64,000 nt of DNA from Hyphococcus flavus (GCF_028748065.1 NZ_CP118166.1:883501-947500); one strand, 5' to 3'; positions 44,895-54,737 are shown, counted from the first letter of the stretch. Notes: generated by a model from the sequence alone, not told the origin. Numbers and translations are program-made.

Positions 44895-46004
44895 TCAAAG
44901 CATTCGCTGCAGCGCAATAAGCAGTTCCGCCCTATGACTTGCGGATAGCTTCGCGCTCATGGCTTTGATTTGCGTCTGGACCGTCGCCTTTGACACGGCG
45001 CGCTTTTCTGCAATCTGGCTTGTGGTGTGCCCACGGACCAAGAGCTTGCCAATCTCTTTTTCGGCGCCGGTAAGATGGACAGATTTCGCCGGCAAGCCCG
45101 GCTGAACTGTCGCTTCCTCCAGCAGCATCACAATAACGCCGTTTCTCAGTAAAATTGAGGAGTCTGCCGGCAACGGCGCAATTGCTAAAGCGCACTGAGC
45201 ATCAACGTTTTTTCCACGAATTTTTATATTCGCACATGAGCGACGATCATCAAATAACAGCGAAGCAAAGAGTACGGCGCGTTGCAAATTTCGTTGATGC
45301 TTGTCATTGACGATAGTCAGCTTTCCACCTTTCGAAGAAACGAATTTTTGTTCGAGCAGTGCGTTTTCACCGGCTTCAGAGGCTGTGATGATTTTCAAAA
45401 ACGGATCACAAATGAATGCCGTAACATTCGCCAAGCTTAAACTCTGCGCCGCAAAATTCAGATTACGGGCGTCAAGCTCGTTTTGCAGGTCTACCGATGC
45501 ATAAAGCGTAGGCAGCAAGCGATTGAAAATGGTTTTATCAATTGCAGACGCGTGGTCCTGATTCTTGGATCGCAACACGGTAACAGTGGTTGCCGCTTTC
45601 TGCGTATGACTGAGCTTTGCAAAAAGCGAATATGGCGCATCAACACGCAAAAGAAAGTTCTGGAAAAAATAGTCGTTCATCCACTCGTAACGGGTGGTAA
45701 AGTCAGCCTCACCTTGAGGAACGCCGAGTGGCGCGTCATAAATAGCGGCCGCGCGCTTGTTGACAGTGGGCGATGCGCCTTGCTGCTTCGCGAATTCACG
45801 CGGTAACTCGCACGGGATGCCGCCAGTAAGACTCGAGAGCAACCCCAGATCAGGCGCCATGCTGTTGAGGTGACAGCCCCACCCGCCTACTGATTGTGCA
45901 AAAAGCTCTAGAGCTTCCCCCCAATTGCCAGTAGCAGGCGCCAATGCAAGCGCCTTTTCAGCCGCAACAATACGGTCCTGAAGTGCTAGCCCTAAACGAG
46001 CCAT
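44895..46004 (-). CDS. LuxR-family transcriptional regulator inside the RTX array
   Basis: A 369-residue protein with a C-terminal LuxR/GerE helix-turn-helix (about residues 300-366): LTGAEKEIGKLLVRGHTTSQIAEKRAVSKATVQTQIKAMSAKL. The N-terminal 290 residues form no recognised sensor; a PAS-like fold is possible, with a middle segment AFICDPFLKIITASEAGE. It is not an autoinducer-binding LuxR and lacks a receiver-domain start. It sits between two RTX genes on the same strand, so control of RTX expression is plausible. There is no evidence for a dedicated promoter motif. Confidence 0.88.
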   Translation of the reverse strand: MARLGLALQDRIVAAEKALALAPATGNWGEALELFAQSVGGWGCHLNSMAPDLGLLSSLTGGIPCELPREFAKQQGASPTVNKRAAAIYDAPLGVPQGEADFTTRYEWMNDYFFQNFLLRVDAPYSLFAKLSHTQKAATTVTVLRSKNQDHASAIDKTIFNRLLPTLYASVDLQNELDARNLNFAAQSLSLANVTAFICDPFLKIITASEAGENALLEQKFVSSKGGKLTIVNDKHQRNLQRAVLFASLLFDDRRSCANIKIRGKNVDAQCALAIAPLPADSSILLRNGVIVMLLEEATVQPGLPAKSVHLTGAEKEIGKLLVRGHTTSQIAEKRAVSKATVQTQIKAMSAKLSASHRAELLIALQRML

Positions 46005-46221
46005 TTAAATTCTGCAGGAGCTCTCGTCCCACCCTCAATTCATACCCTTAATAACTATTACATATCGGTAATCATTGGTAAACAAGATTCCTATGTTTAT
46101 GTTTTTACTGCGGTTTTAGGGACTCAATAATATAGACGAAAACTCGTCTGCTCCCCGCAACGAAAATCTCCTTCTGTGGGGCTGATGAACTCGTGGTGTT
46201 AGTGATTTGAGAGACAGAGGC

Positions 46222-46983
46222 CTACCCGAACACGAAATCGTCCTGATGGAGGTCTGCGACGACGACGTTGTAGAGGATGATCAGATTGCCTGACCCAAAG
46301 TCGATGGTCGTGTCTGCGCCGTCGTCGGTGGCGGCCGCCATCACTTCGGCGAACGTATCAAAGTCCGTGCCGAAATTATTGAGCTCAATGACGTCTTCCG
46401 TGCCGGCGCCAGCGACAAAGTCGGTGATCACGTCAATATCGTTGCCCGCGTTATAAAGGAACGTATCGTTCCCGAGCCCGCCGGTCAGCAGATCGTTCTG
46501 CACGCCGCCGAAGATGAGGTCGTCTCCCTCGCCGCCATCAATGAAGTCGTTATCCGCCGCGCCGGAGACAATGTCGTTTCCATCGCCGCCCTCAAGCGTG
46601 TCGACACCCTTGGCGCCAAACATAGTGTCGTCGCCATCACCGCCCATCAGCAGATCGTTGTTGGCGCCGCCATAAAGCTCGTCACGGCCGCCGCCGCCAT
46701 CGAGGATATCATTCTTCACGCCCGCCGCCAGCACGTCACGAGCCGACCCGCCCATCAACATGTCCTCGCCGTCACCGCCATAGATCACGTCCAGCCCGGC
46801 CCCGCCGTCGATTGTGTCATTGCCAGTCGATCCAACCAGCAAGTCGTCGCCCTGGTTGCCGAACAACTCGTCATCGCCGTCATTGCCATTGGCGGAATCA
46901 TTCCCGCCCCCGCCAATGATCGAGTCATTGTCGTCATTGCCCAGCATGAAGTCATTATCATCACCGCCGTCCAGCGTGTCGTC
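46222..46983 (-). repeat. Shared RTX C-terminal module, copy 1
   Basis: The last 253 codons plus stop of the gene. At protein level the copies at 46,222, 48,267, 52,234 and 57,174 differ at only a few positions; at DNA level I estimate about 94-95% identity over the first 200 bases by eye. Homology ends abruptly at the codons for DDTLDGG. Confidence 0.85.
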
Positions 46984-47949
46984 GCCAGCCCCGCCGTTTA
47001 CGGTGTCGTCGTCTAAAGCCCCCTCAAGCAAGTCATTGCCAGCATTACCGAAAAGCTGATCATTTCCGCCGTCGCCAATAAGTGTATCTGCATCAGAGGC
47101 GCCTTCGAGCGTATCATTGCCACCGCCGCCATCCAGGTGGCCAAAACCAAAATTGATAAACACCCGATCCGAACCATCGCCGCCGGTAAGAGTGGTGTTT
47201 CCAGAAGCAGAGCTGGTAAAAACAATATCTGCAGAAGAACCAGAAGCATCAAGGGAAACGTCGCCAGTTCCATTATAAATGAACAGCAATTGTTCAATAG
47301 ACTGAATGGAAGTGAGTGTGCTTTCGGACGTAAAATTCAGAGCGCTGTCCGTTATAGTTCCTGAAAACGTCGCCCCATCCCCGGTAACGTAGTAGGCTAA
47401 AAGGTCCGTGCCTGCCCCACCATCGATAACATTGTCGGCGTCAATCAATTCAATAATCGAATCGTCGCCAGCCCCGCCGACGATGGAGTCAGCGCCTGAA
47501 AAGCCTGAAAGCTCATCATCTGACGCACCGCCGATGAGAGTATCATTGCCATCCCCGCCGGTTGCACCGCCCTCAATGACTGTCCCACTTTCCCCGGAGA
47601 GATCAAGAAAATCATCTCCTGTTGTTCCAGCCAGAAGAACTTCCGTCAAACCGCCTTCGGTTGTTCTCCGTTCTATGCGTTCAACATTGTCCAACACCTT
47701 TGTTACTGTTGCTGAACCCTCCTCTTGAACAAAAACGAAATAAGATGTTTGAGGATCAACGTCAGGGTCTTGCCAGTTAAATGAACCATCAGTGACGATT
47801 CTAACCGTGTCGAATCCCTCGCCGCCATCAACAGTATCCCTTCCGCCAGGATCAAGATTCAACAAGTCATCGCCGCCCAAGCCGTTTATAGTATCGTCAC
47901 CGCTTGTTCCATTAAGCGTATCATTGCCTGAAGTGCCTTCGATCAACAT
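46222..47949 (-). CDS. RTX protein, all-repeat type
   Basis: A 575-residue protein starting MLIEGTSGNDTL; the frame extends upstream but this ATG begins the repeats. It consists mostly of calcium-binding nonapeptides in an N-terminal block (to about 210), a beta-rich middle segment (TGDGATFSGTITDSAL) and a second RTX block that merges into the shared 253-residue module. No protease or helix head is present. The end is HQDDFVFG. Its last 253 codons are near-identical to those of three other genes here, with three amino-acid differences from the gene at 48,267. Confidence 0.9.
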   Translation of the reverse strand: MLIEGTSGNDTLNGTSGDDTINGLGGDDLLNLDPGGRDTVDGGEGFDTVRIVTDGSFNWQDPDVDPQTSYFVFVQEEGSATVTKVLDNVERIERRTTEGGLTEVLLAGTTGDDFLDLSGESGTVIEGGATGGDGNDTLIGGASDDELSGFSGADSIVGGAGDDSIIELIDADNVIDGGAGTDLLAYYVTGDGATFSGTITDSALNFTSESTLTSIQSIEQLLFIYNGTGDVSLDASGSSADIVFTSSASGNTTLTGGDGSDRVFINFGFGHLDGGGGNDTLEGASDADTLIGDGGNDQLFGNAGNDLLEGALDDDTVNGGAGDDTLDGGDDNDFMLGNDDNDSIIGGGGNDSANGNDGDDELFGNQGDDLLVGSTGNDTIDGGAGLDVIYGGDGEDMLMGGSARDVLAAGVKNDILDGGGGRDELYGGANNDLLMGGDGDDTMFGAKGVDTLEGGDGNDIVSGAADNDFIDGGEGDDLIFGGVQNDLLTGGLGNDTFLYNAGNDIDVITDFVAGAGTEDVIELNNFGTDFDTFAEVMAAATDDGADTTIDFGSGNLIILYNVVVADLHQDDFVFG

Positions 47950-48266
47950 TATTTCTACCCGTATTTTACTATACTTTCGGTGGTACACTACGCTTCCCGC
48001 TCTCAATGAAGCAATAGCAAACAAAACTTGGTCATCATTTTCTAGTTAGCTTGCAAAAAACGCAAAAAAGTACGCTTTTTCATGAGTAGTCAAGCGGCCT
48101 GGCATGATTGGCGCGCAAAGATAGCGCCTGAGAGGCAAATGCGCGCTAGCCCATGATGTCAAGCAATGCCAATATGTTTCTTGGTGCAGCGTAGTCTTTC
48201 GCGCGCGTTTCTTCACCCTGCACAACAGTGCAGATAAAATGAATGTTAGAAACGAATGCGACGCCC
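47950..48266. other. Intergenic, 317 bp, upstream of the all-repeat RTX gene
   Basis: Holds the promoter region of the gene at 46,222-47,949 and the 3' flank of the next RTX gene. One weak AT-rich hairpin (AAAAAG and CTTTTT, 48,065-48,080) is visible. There is no convincing gene, terminator or sigma-70 promoter, and no similarity to other array spacers was noticed. Confidence 0.5.
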
Positions 48267-49028
48267 CTACCCGAACACGAAATCGTCCTGATGGAGGTCT
48301 GCGACAACGACGTTGTAGAGGATAATCAGGTTGCCTGACCCAAAGTTGATGGTCGTGTCTGCGCCGTCGTCGGTAGCGGCCGCCATCACTTCGGCGAACG
48401 CATCAAAGTCCGTACCAAAATTGTTCAGCTCAATCACGTCTTCCGTGCCGGCGCCAGCGACAAAGTCGGTGATCACGTCAATATCGTTGCCCGCGTTGTA
48501 AAGAAACGTGTCGTTCCCCAGCCCGCCGGTCAGCAGGTCGTTCTGCACGCCGCCGAAGATGAGGTCGTCTCCCTCGCCGCCGTCGATGAAGTCGTTATCC
48601 GCCGCGCCGGAGACAATGTCGTTTCCATCGCCGCCCTCAAGCGTGTCGACCCCTTTCGCCCCGAACATGGTGTCGTTGCCATCGCCGCCCATCAGCAGGT
48701 CGTTGTTGGCGCCGCCATATAGTTCGTCACGCCCGCCGCCGCCGTCGAGAATATCATTCTTGACGCCCGCCGCCAGCACGTCGCGGGCCGACCCGCCCAT
48801 CAGCATGTCCTCGCCGTCGCCGCCATAGATCACGTCCAGCCCGGCCCCGCCGTCAATCGTATCATTGCCAGTCGATCCAACCAGCAAGTCGTCGCCCTGA
48901 TTGCCGAACAACTCGTCATCGCCGTCATTGCCATTGGCGGAATCATTCCCGCCCCCGCCAATGATCGAGTCATTGTCGTCATTGCCCAGCATGAAGTCAT
49001 TATCATCACCGCCGTCCAGCGTGTCGTC
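48267..49028 (-). repeat. Shared RTX C-terminal module, copy 2
   Basis: Near-identical to copies 1, 3 and 4 in 253 codons. It carries DAFAEV where the others have DTFAEV, and otherwise differs from copy 3 at one position only (IVSG instead of TVSG). The matching region ends sharply at the same DDTLDGG codons. Confidence 0.85.
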
Positions 49029-49859
49029 GCCAGCCCCGCCAGAAACAGAATCGTCGCCACTCAACGCCTGATAGTGATCATTCCCGCCCAGCAAATCAGC
49101 CGAGTCATCACCGCCAATATAAGTGACGCCGCCAATAGCCTTCTCAAACCCAAACAATGCATCATTGCCACTGGTTGGCATGAGGACAGGCAGTCCGATA
49201 TCTTCGAGAATCGCTACGTCCAAAGCGGAAACAAGTAACCGTTCTCCGTTTGAAAGAAACGCATTCAAAATATCATTTATCAGACTACTGACGTGGCTTG
49301 GATCGTCATCAAAAGGCACGCTGCGACCGTAAACATCCACAGCATTTGGTCCGGTAAAGAAAAAATCTTCATGCGATTCGGTGAAAAACAGGTCATATTC
49401 AGTCAAATCACCGCTTGGGTCCCCTTCGAACGAAAGAATACCAAGGCCATGACCAATCTCGTGCAAAAGCACCGTAAACAAATCAAATTGTGAAAAGGGC
49501 ACATCCGGATCAGAGACGCCGCCATAATAAAACTCACCGGCGACAACAGAGTCCAAGTTTACGCTAATAATTATATCTTCGTCGCCAAAATTCGGATCAA
49601 AGTCAGACTGCAGCTCCAGTACCGGACCAGCCTGGTAAATATCGACGCCATTTTGCTGTCGTTGAAGAAAGAAATATGGCCCCGCTTCCGCAAGCGCGCC
49701 CTCGTCAAGCGAAATAATATTGACCAGGATATCAATCGCATTGAAACCGAAATCAATATAGCGCCCCCAGTAATCGGCGGCCTCCTCGACCACGCCCAAC
49801 ACCTGATTGATTTGCGAGGCGGAGGCGGAACTGGTGTCTCCCGTCGTAAAGGTCCACAT
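48267..49859 (-). CDS. RTX protein with an atypical HExxH metalloprotease head
   Basis: A 530-residue secreted protein. The head (residues 1-270) has a metzincin-like zinc motif H133-E-I-G-H137-G-L-G-I-L-S143, where the usual third zinc ligand His is Ser. A Met-turn could not be assigned. The C-terminal half is the shared 253-residue RTX module. Weak translation signals: the ATG follows an A-rich stretch with GAGAAA only. It resembles metalloproteases with a non-His third ligand that use an Asp or other residue instead; activity is uncertain. Confidence 0.87.
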   Translation of the reverse strand: MWTFTTGDTSSASASQINQVLGVVEEAADYWGRYIDFGFNAIDILVNIISLDEGALAEAGPYFFLQRQQNGVDIYQAGPVLELQSDFDPNFGDEDIIISVNLDSVVAGEFYYGGVSDPDVPFSQFDLFTVLLHEIGHGLGILSFEGDPSGDLTEYDLFFTESHEDFFFTGPNAVDVYGRSVPFDDDPSHVSSLINDILNAFLSNGERLLVSALDVAILEDIGLPVLMPTSGNDALFGFEKAIGGVTYIGGDDSADLLGGNDHYQALSGDDSVSGGAGDDTLDGGDDNDFMLGNDDNDSIIGGGGNDSANGNDGDDELFGNQGDDLLVGSTGNDTIDGGAGLDVIYGGDGEDMLMGGSARDVLAAGVKNDILDGGGGRDELYGGANNDLLMGGDGNDTMFGAKGVDTLEGGDGNDIVSGAADNDFIDGGEGDDLIFGGVQNDLLTGGLGNDTFLYNAGNDIDVITDFVAGAGTEDVIELNNFGTDFDAFAEVMAAATDDGADTTINFGSGNLIILYNVVVADLHQDDFVFG

Positions 49860-50201
49860 ATATTTTTTCTCGATTAGCTTCGGGCGCCAGGAATGCCGTA
49901 ATAATGAATTACGCCACTACCGGCCAAGTTAATAACAGGGTTTGCATTATAAAGTTAACTATATTTTTGAAATCCAGATGATGCGAATTTCAGGTGTACT
50001 GGTTTTGAGAACTTTCCCAAAGAAAAATCACCCGGACAAAAGCCGCCGCCAGCCTCCGCCGAGATGATAGATCACGTGAACTCAAATCGAGATTAACATT
50101 CGAACGCCGCCCGCTACAGCCGCAGTCATTGCTGCGGCCGTAGCAAGATCAAACTATTGTCGTTCGGTTCCCAAAGCTTATGGGAAAACACTCGCGACCG
50201 A
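49860..50201. other. Intergenic, 342 bp, between two RTX genes
   Basis: Holds the 5' flank of the metalloprotease gene at 48,267-49,859 and the 3' flank of the RTX gene at 50,202. A 12-bp stem is present at 50,114-50,143 (CTACAGCCGCAG with CTGCGGCCGTAG, one G-U pair on the minus strand) and a six-base loop, about 60 bases past the stop of the upstream gene. It lacks a T-run, so it is not a canonical terminator. No gene is seen. Confidence 0.5.
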
Positions 50202-52052
50202 TTATCCAAACACGAAGTCGTTTTGGTGCAGATCAGCGACGACAACATCATAGAGAACGATCCGGTCTCCTGAACCGAAATCAATGGTCGTATCAGTTCC
50301 ATCGTCCGACGCCGCCGCCATCACTTCAGCAAAGGTGTCGAAGTTGGCGCCGAAATTACTGAGCTCTATGACGTCTTCCGTACCGGCGCCAGCGACAAAA
50401 TCGGTGATCACGTCGATATCGTTTCCAGCATTATAGAGAAACGTGTCATTGCCTGCGCCGCCGGTGATGAGGTCGTTCTGCCCACCGCCAAACAGCGTGT
50501 CATTGCCGTTTCCGCCGTCTATGAAGTCGTTATCCGCCGCACCGGAAACGAGATCGTTGCCATCGCCTCCGTTCAGCGTGTCAACTCTTTTCGCGCCGAA
50601 GATCGTATCGTTGCCTGCGCCGCCATCGATGGAGTCGTTATTGGCGCCGCCAGCCAATTCGTCATTACCAGCGCCGCCGTCCAGGATGTCGTTGTTCACC
50701 CCGCCTGAAAGGAAATCAGCGCTGTCACCGCCAGATAGGACGTCGTTGCCAGAGCCGCCGAAAATTACATCCAGCCCGGCCCCGCCGTCGATTGTATCGG
50801 CGCCGTCGCGGCCGACCATTTCGTCATTACCGTTTCCACCGATGAGCAGATTGTCATTCGCATCACCTGCAAGAATATCGCTAAATGCCGAACCCATCAG
50901 GCCTTCAATGTCAGAGAAAGTGTCGCCATTCGCCTCACCGCCAGAGGCGGCGCCGGTATTCAACGCGATCGTAACCGCTGCGGAATCGGAATAATCAGCA
51001 ACATCAAGACCGTCACCGCCATCCAGATCATCAGCACCAGCGCCGCCGATCAACGTGTCGTCACCCGCATTTCCGTTAATGGTGTCATCACCCTGACCGC
51101 CGTTCAGGTAATCATCGCCGCCGGTAATGGTCCCGCTGTTCGAAACAGCATCGCCATGGATGATGTCGCCTGCCGTTGAGCCGATAATCGTATCATCACC
51201 CCCCTGAAGAACAGAGAAGCTTTGCACGGTATTCGCATCACCTGTAATTGTAATTGTCTGCGTAAGTCCGGTGATATCCGTGGCGCTGAGGTCGATTAAA
51301 TCGTCACCGCCCGCAAGCGAACTGCCATTTGCCTGCGACCCGCCAAAGACTGCATCCGCATCGCCCATAATGAAAATATTGCCGGCCGTTGTGTTTTCGA
51401 GACTATCCGGACGGATAGTGTCATCTCCGCCAATCCCGGAAGACGTCGTGAATGTGTCGTCGAAATCACCGCTGATGCGTGCCGCACCGACCTCGAACAG
51501 ATCGTCGCCGCCAACCGCAATCAGACCAGACTCAATATCAACATAATCGCCATAAATGAGCGAGGTCCCGGTAAGGGCGCCGCTTGCAGACGTAAAAACG
51601 TCATCTGCGCCGATATAGGTGTTGTCCAATGTTTGCGTCAAATCACCGCCATCACCGGCGATGAGGATACTCACTGACAAATCCGCAAGAGCTAAATCAA
51701 AAATATCCGCACCCTGCAGAACAGTGAACCAGAAACGTGACGTTTGCTCGGCCGCTGTGCCGACGCCGACCTGAAAATCGAGAACATCAAGATTGAGTCC
51801 CGTAACCTCGACTTCTTTGCTTCCTAACAACGCATCGTTGCCAATATCATAGGCAACGGTCTCAACAGTGCCGCCTGTTGGAAATGTACCGTCATCCGTA
51901 AAACCGGAGCCAAAGAAATCGACATCATCGCCATTTGAGGCGAGATAGGAGTAACTGGTAGCGCCGGCGAATTCAGTCGAGTCATAATCGACCCTGTTCG
52001 TAGCTTCGAAACTGAATGAATCCGCGACGTTTTCTAAAGAAACATTTGCCAT
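50202..52052 (-). CDS. RTX protein with a beta-rich head of unknown family
   Basis: A 616-residue protein beginning MANVSLENVADSFSF; ATG at 52,050-52,052 follows GGGGGAG. The first 300 residues form a beta-rich region with repeated G-G-D-D-L/T motifs and no protease or beta-helix signature. The C-terminal RTX region is a diverged version of the shared module, including GAKRVDTL and GGGQNDLITGG, ending HQNDFVFG. Function of the head is unknown. Confidence 0.88.
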   Translation of the reverse strand: MANVSLENVADSFSFEATNRVDYDSTEFAGATSYSYLASNGDDVDFFGSGFTDDGTFPTGGTVETVAYDIGNDALLGSKEVEVTGLNLDVLDFQVGVGTAAEQTSRFWFTVLQGADIFDLALADLSVSILIAGDGGDLTQTLDNTYIGADDVFTSASGALTGTSLIYGDYVDIESGLIAVGGDDLFEVGAARISGDFDDTFTTSSGIGGDDTIRPDSLENTTAGNIFIMGDADAVFGGSQANGSSLAGGDDLIDLSATDITGLTQTITITGDANTVQSFSVLQGGDDTIIGSTAGDIIHGDAVSNSGTITGGDDYLNGGQGDDTINGNAGDDTLIGGAGADDLDGGDGLDVADYSDSAAVTIALNTGAASGGEANGDTFSDIEGLMGSAFSDILAGDANDNLLIGGNGNDEMVGRDGADTIDGGAGLDVIFGGSGNDVLSGGDSADFLSGGVNNDILDGGAGNDELAGGANNDSIDGGAGNDTIFGAKRVDTLNGGDGNDLVSGAADNDFIDGGNGNDTLFGGGQNDLITGGAGNDTFLYNAGNDIDVITDFVAGAGTEDVIELSNFGANFDTFAEVMAAASDDGTDTTIDFGSGDRIVLYDVVVADLHQNDFVFG

Positions 52053-52205
52053 TGAATTTCTCCCCCATTGGCGTTGCATCTGATCTTGCTGACAAGGGGA
52101 AGGCGGCGCCGCAACCTGTTGGCGACCGTTCCCCAGCCCGCACGAAAACTAGACGATCACCCTAATATGGCAAATTTATGCGGCAAAAATGGCGCTGGCT
52201 TGCCA

Positions 52206-52218
52206 AGTTTTAATAAAT
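52206..52218 (-). promoter_or_regulatory. 13-mer AGTTTTAATAAAT, 154 bases before the next RTX start
   Basis: Exact copy of the 13-mer at 54,685-54,697. Each copy ends exactly 154 bases upstream of the ATG of the following RTX gene (52,052 and 54,531). Distance and sequence match in only two of the nine RTX genes; it may be a regulator site or an element retained after duplication. Confidence 0.4.
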
Positions 52219-52233
52219 CCACGGAAGGATTTA

Positions 52234-52995
52234 CTACCCAAACACGAAATCGTCCTGGTGGAGGTCTGCGACGACGACGTTGTAGAGGATGATCAGGTTG
52301 CCTGAGCCGAAGTTGATGGTCGTGTCTGCGCCGTCGTCGGTAGCGGCCGCCATCACTTCGGCGAACGTATCAAAGTCCGTACCAAAATTGTTCAGCTCAA
52401 TGACGTCTTCGGTGCCGGCGCCGGCGACAAAGTCGGTGATCACGTCAATATCGTTGCCCGCGTTGTAAAGGAACGTGTCGTTCCCCAGCCCGCCGGTCAG
52501 CAGGTCGTTCTGCACGCCGCCGAAGATGAGGTCGTCTCCCTCGCCGCCGTCGATGAAGTCGTTATCCGCCGCGCCGGAGACCGTGTCGTTCCCGTCGCCA
52601 CCCTCAAGCGTGTCGACGCCTTTCGCCCCGAACATCGTGTCGTTGCCATCGCCGCCCATCAGCAGGTCATTGTTGGCGCCGCCATAAAGCTCGTCACGGC
52701 CGCCGCCGCCGTCGAGAATGTCATTCTTCACGCCCGCCGCCAGCACGTCACGAGCCGACCCGCCCATCAACATGTCCTCGCCGTCACCGCCATAGATCAC
52801 GTCCAGCCCGGCCCCGCCGTCAATCGTGTCATTACCGGTCGAACCTACCAGCAGGTCGTCGCCCTGGTTGCCGAACAACTCGTCATCGCCGTCATTGCCA
52901 TTGGCGGAATCATTCCCGCCCCCGCCAATGATCGAGTCATTGTCGTCATTGCCCAGCATGAAGTCATTATCATCACCGCCGTCCAGCGTGTCGTC
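52234..52995 (-). repeat. Shared RTX C-terminal module, copy 3
   Basis: The same 253 codons as copies 1, 2 and 4, here fused to a beta-helix head rather than a protease. By eye it differs from copy 2 at two amino acids. Confidence 0.85.
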
Positions 52996-54531
52996 GCCAG
53001 CCCCGCCATTCAATGTGTCATTGCCTGCAAAGCCTGAAATCAGATCTGCATTTCCAGTGCCCGGCAAACTGTCATTGCCTGAGGTGCCGGCAATCAGGTC
53101 CAGCTCGTATGCGCCAATATCGACAACGCCGCCGACAACACGAGCAAACCCGCGGGCGTCTACGGGCAGACTTTCCGCTGTGTTCAAGTCATCATCAAAG
53201 TCAAAAACGTCAGCAGGAAGAATATTATTGTTACCTGCATCTACCGCAACACCGGAGTAAGCAATCGCAACGGTCTGAACGGGACCGCCATTGTCTGCGA
53301 GCGCACCGTAAATATTGCCTTCCTGACTAACAAGAGAAGCGAAAACAGTGCTGAGATCCGATACAAGCAAATCGTCCCCGTCACCGATGCCGCCAGTCTG
53401 GTTCGTGAATATGTTCACGCCGCTGTATGTTGTCGTTCCTCCAGTGGAGTCGATCTCTACCGTTGCGCCAGCACCGCCAAGACGGTTGCCGGCGACAATC
53501 GAATTTCCGATTGACGCTTCGTCAACATTAGCGATGCCGCCGCCGCTAGTCGCGGCGGAATTCCCCGTGAACGTACTGTTTACGATGTTTGTACCATCAG
53601 TATCAGTGAACAGGCCGCCGCCCGTTTGGCCGGAATGGTTTGAATAGAAGGTGGAATTCACCACTTCCGCATCAATTGCACTGACCCCGAGGAACAGACC
53701 GCCGCCACTTAAGCCGGATGCGTTGTCACTGAACGTGGTGTTGTAGATATACGTATGATCACCAGTGGCGAATACGCCACCCGCAAAACCGCTTGCAACG
53801 TTATTATCGAATGTCGAAGAAAGAATCTCGAGCGCATCACCTGAGAAATGGGCAATACCTGCGCCGTGTTGCGTAGCGGTATTGCCTTCGAAATCCGTAT
53901 CTGAAACGTAAACGTCGCCAAGCGACGCTATAGCGCCGCCGCTAACATTCGCTTCGTTGGATGCAAAACGGCTGTTTTGGACATTTATTATAGAGCCGGA
54001 AACACCATAAATGGCGCCGCCATTACCGGAGCTGTAATTTCCGTAAAAATAAGAATTGCCAACAGCCAGCGTTGAACTGGCGCTATTGATAAAAAGGGCG
54101 CGGCTATCAAAATTCAAAAAGGCGGAATCTTCAACCGTCAGATTGTGATCGCCGCCGGAATAAAGCCCGCTTGAGCCTTCGTATCCAGCGCCGTTTAACG
54201 TCAACCCTTGCAGGGTAATGTCCAGCGGATCGCTTTCAGACCCTCCCTCAACAATAATGCTCGTACCGGAACCTGTTGAAGCAATCGTAATGTCGGGAAC
54301 GCCGTCATCATCCAAATCGCCATCGATCAACAAATCATCCTGATTGATTGTCAGCGGCCCAGTAATGTTCAGCGTCCCGTCAGAAAGACCATTATCAAAA
54401 GTGATAGTGTCCCCATCCTGGGCAAGCTCCAATGCCTCTCGTAGCGATAATCCAGCGCCGTCAGGCGAACCAACCGTTTCGCCGCCGTCAAACGCCTCAT
54501 CATCAAGGGTTGTGACCGTTAAAGTCGCCAT
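52234..54531 (-). CDS. RTX protein with CSLREA start and right-handed beta-helix
   Basis: A 765-residue protein. The N-terminus MATLTVTTLDDEAFDGGETV with LSLREALELAQDGDTITFD is a CSLREA-type domain, followed by a right-handed beta-helix with repeated G-G-x-(I/L)-x-N strands (e.g. NSTFTGNSAATSGGGIANV) to about residue 480. The C-terminal 253 residues are the shared RTX module. Start is ATG at 54,529-54,531. Beta-helix heads of this type occur in surface and secreted proteins; ligand or substrate is unknown. Confidence 0.9.
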   Translation of the reverse strand: MATLTVTTLDDEAFDGGETVGSPDGAGLSLREALELAQDGDTITFDNGLSDGTLNITGPLTINQDDLLIDGDLDDDGVPDITIASTGSGTSIIVEGGSESDPLDITLQGLTLNGAGYEGSSGLYSGGDHNLTVEDSAFLNFDSRALFINSASSTLAVGNSYFYGNYSSGNGGAIYGVSGSIINVQNSRFASNEANVSGGAIASLGDVYVSDTDFEGNTATQHGAGIAHFSGDALEILSSTFDNNVASGFAGGVFATGDHTYIYNTTFSDNASGLSGGGLFLGVSAIDAEVVNSTFYSNHSGQTGGGLFTDTDGTNIVNSTFTGNSAATSGGGIANVDEASIGNSIVAGNRLGGAGATVEIDSTGGTTTYSGVNIFTNQTGGIGDGDDLLVSDLSTVFASLVSQEGNIYGALADNGGPVQTVAIAYSGVAVDAGNNNILPADVFDFDDDLNTAESLPVDARGFARVVGGVVDIGAYELDLIAGTSGNDSLPGTGNADLISGFAGNDTLNGGAGDDTLDGGDDNDFMLGNDDNDSIIGGGGNDSANGNDGDDELFGNQGDDLLVGSTGNDTIDGGAGLDVIYGGDGEDMLMGGSARDVLAAGVKNDILDGGGGRDELYGGANNDLLMGGDGNDTMFGAKGVDTLEGGDGNDTVSGAADNDFIDGGEGDDLIFGGVQNDLLTGGLGNDTFLYNAGNDIDVITDFVAGAGTEDVIELNNFGTDFDTFAEVMAAATDDGADTTINFGSGNLIILYNVVVADLHQDDFVFG

Positions 54532-54684
54532 TTCCACCACTCCCACTTAAACACTCAACTTTATGCACGCTTTACACCACATATTTTGGGCCGCAAACCC
54601 TCCCTATTCGGTTGTAGGGGCGGCGCCTATATAGCGGTGACGAGAACGCACGATTTCCGACAAAATCATGGTTAATGCCTACGG

Positions 54685-54697
54685 AGTTTTAATAAAT
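54685..54697 (-). promoter_or_regulatory. 13-mer AGTTTTAATAAAT, second copy
   Basis: Identical to 52,206-52,218 and at the same 154-base distance from the downstream RTX start. The adjoining 32 bases show roughly half matches between the two spacers. Confidence 0.4.
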
Positions 54698-54737
54698 GAA
54701 GCAGGCGTAAACGGGACAAACCACCTCGCTGTCCGAC

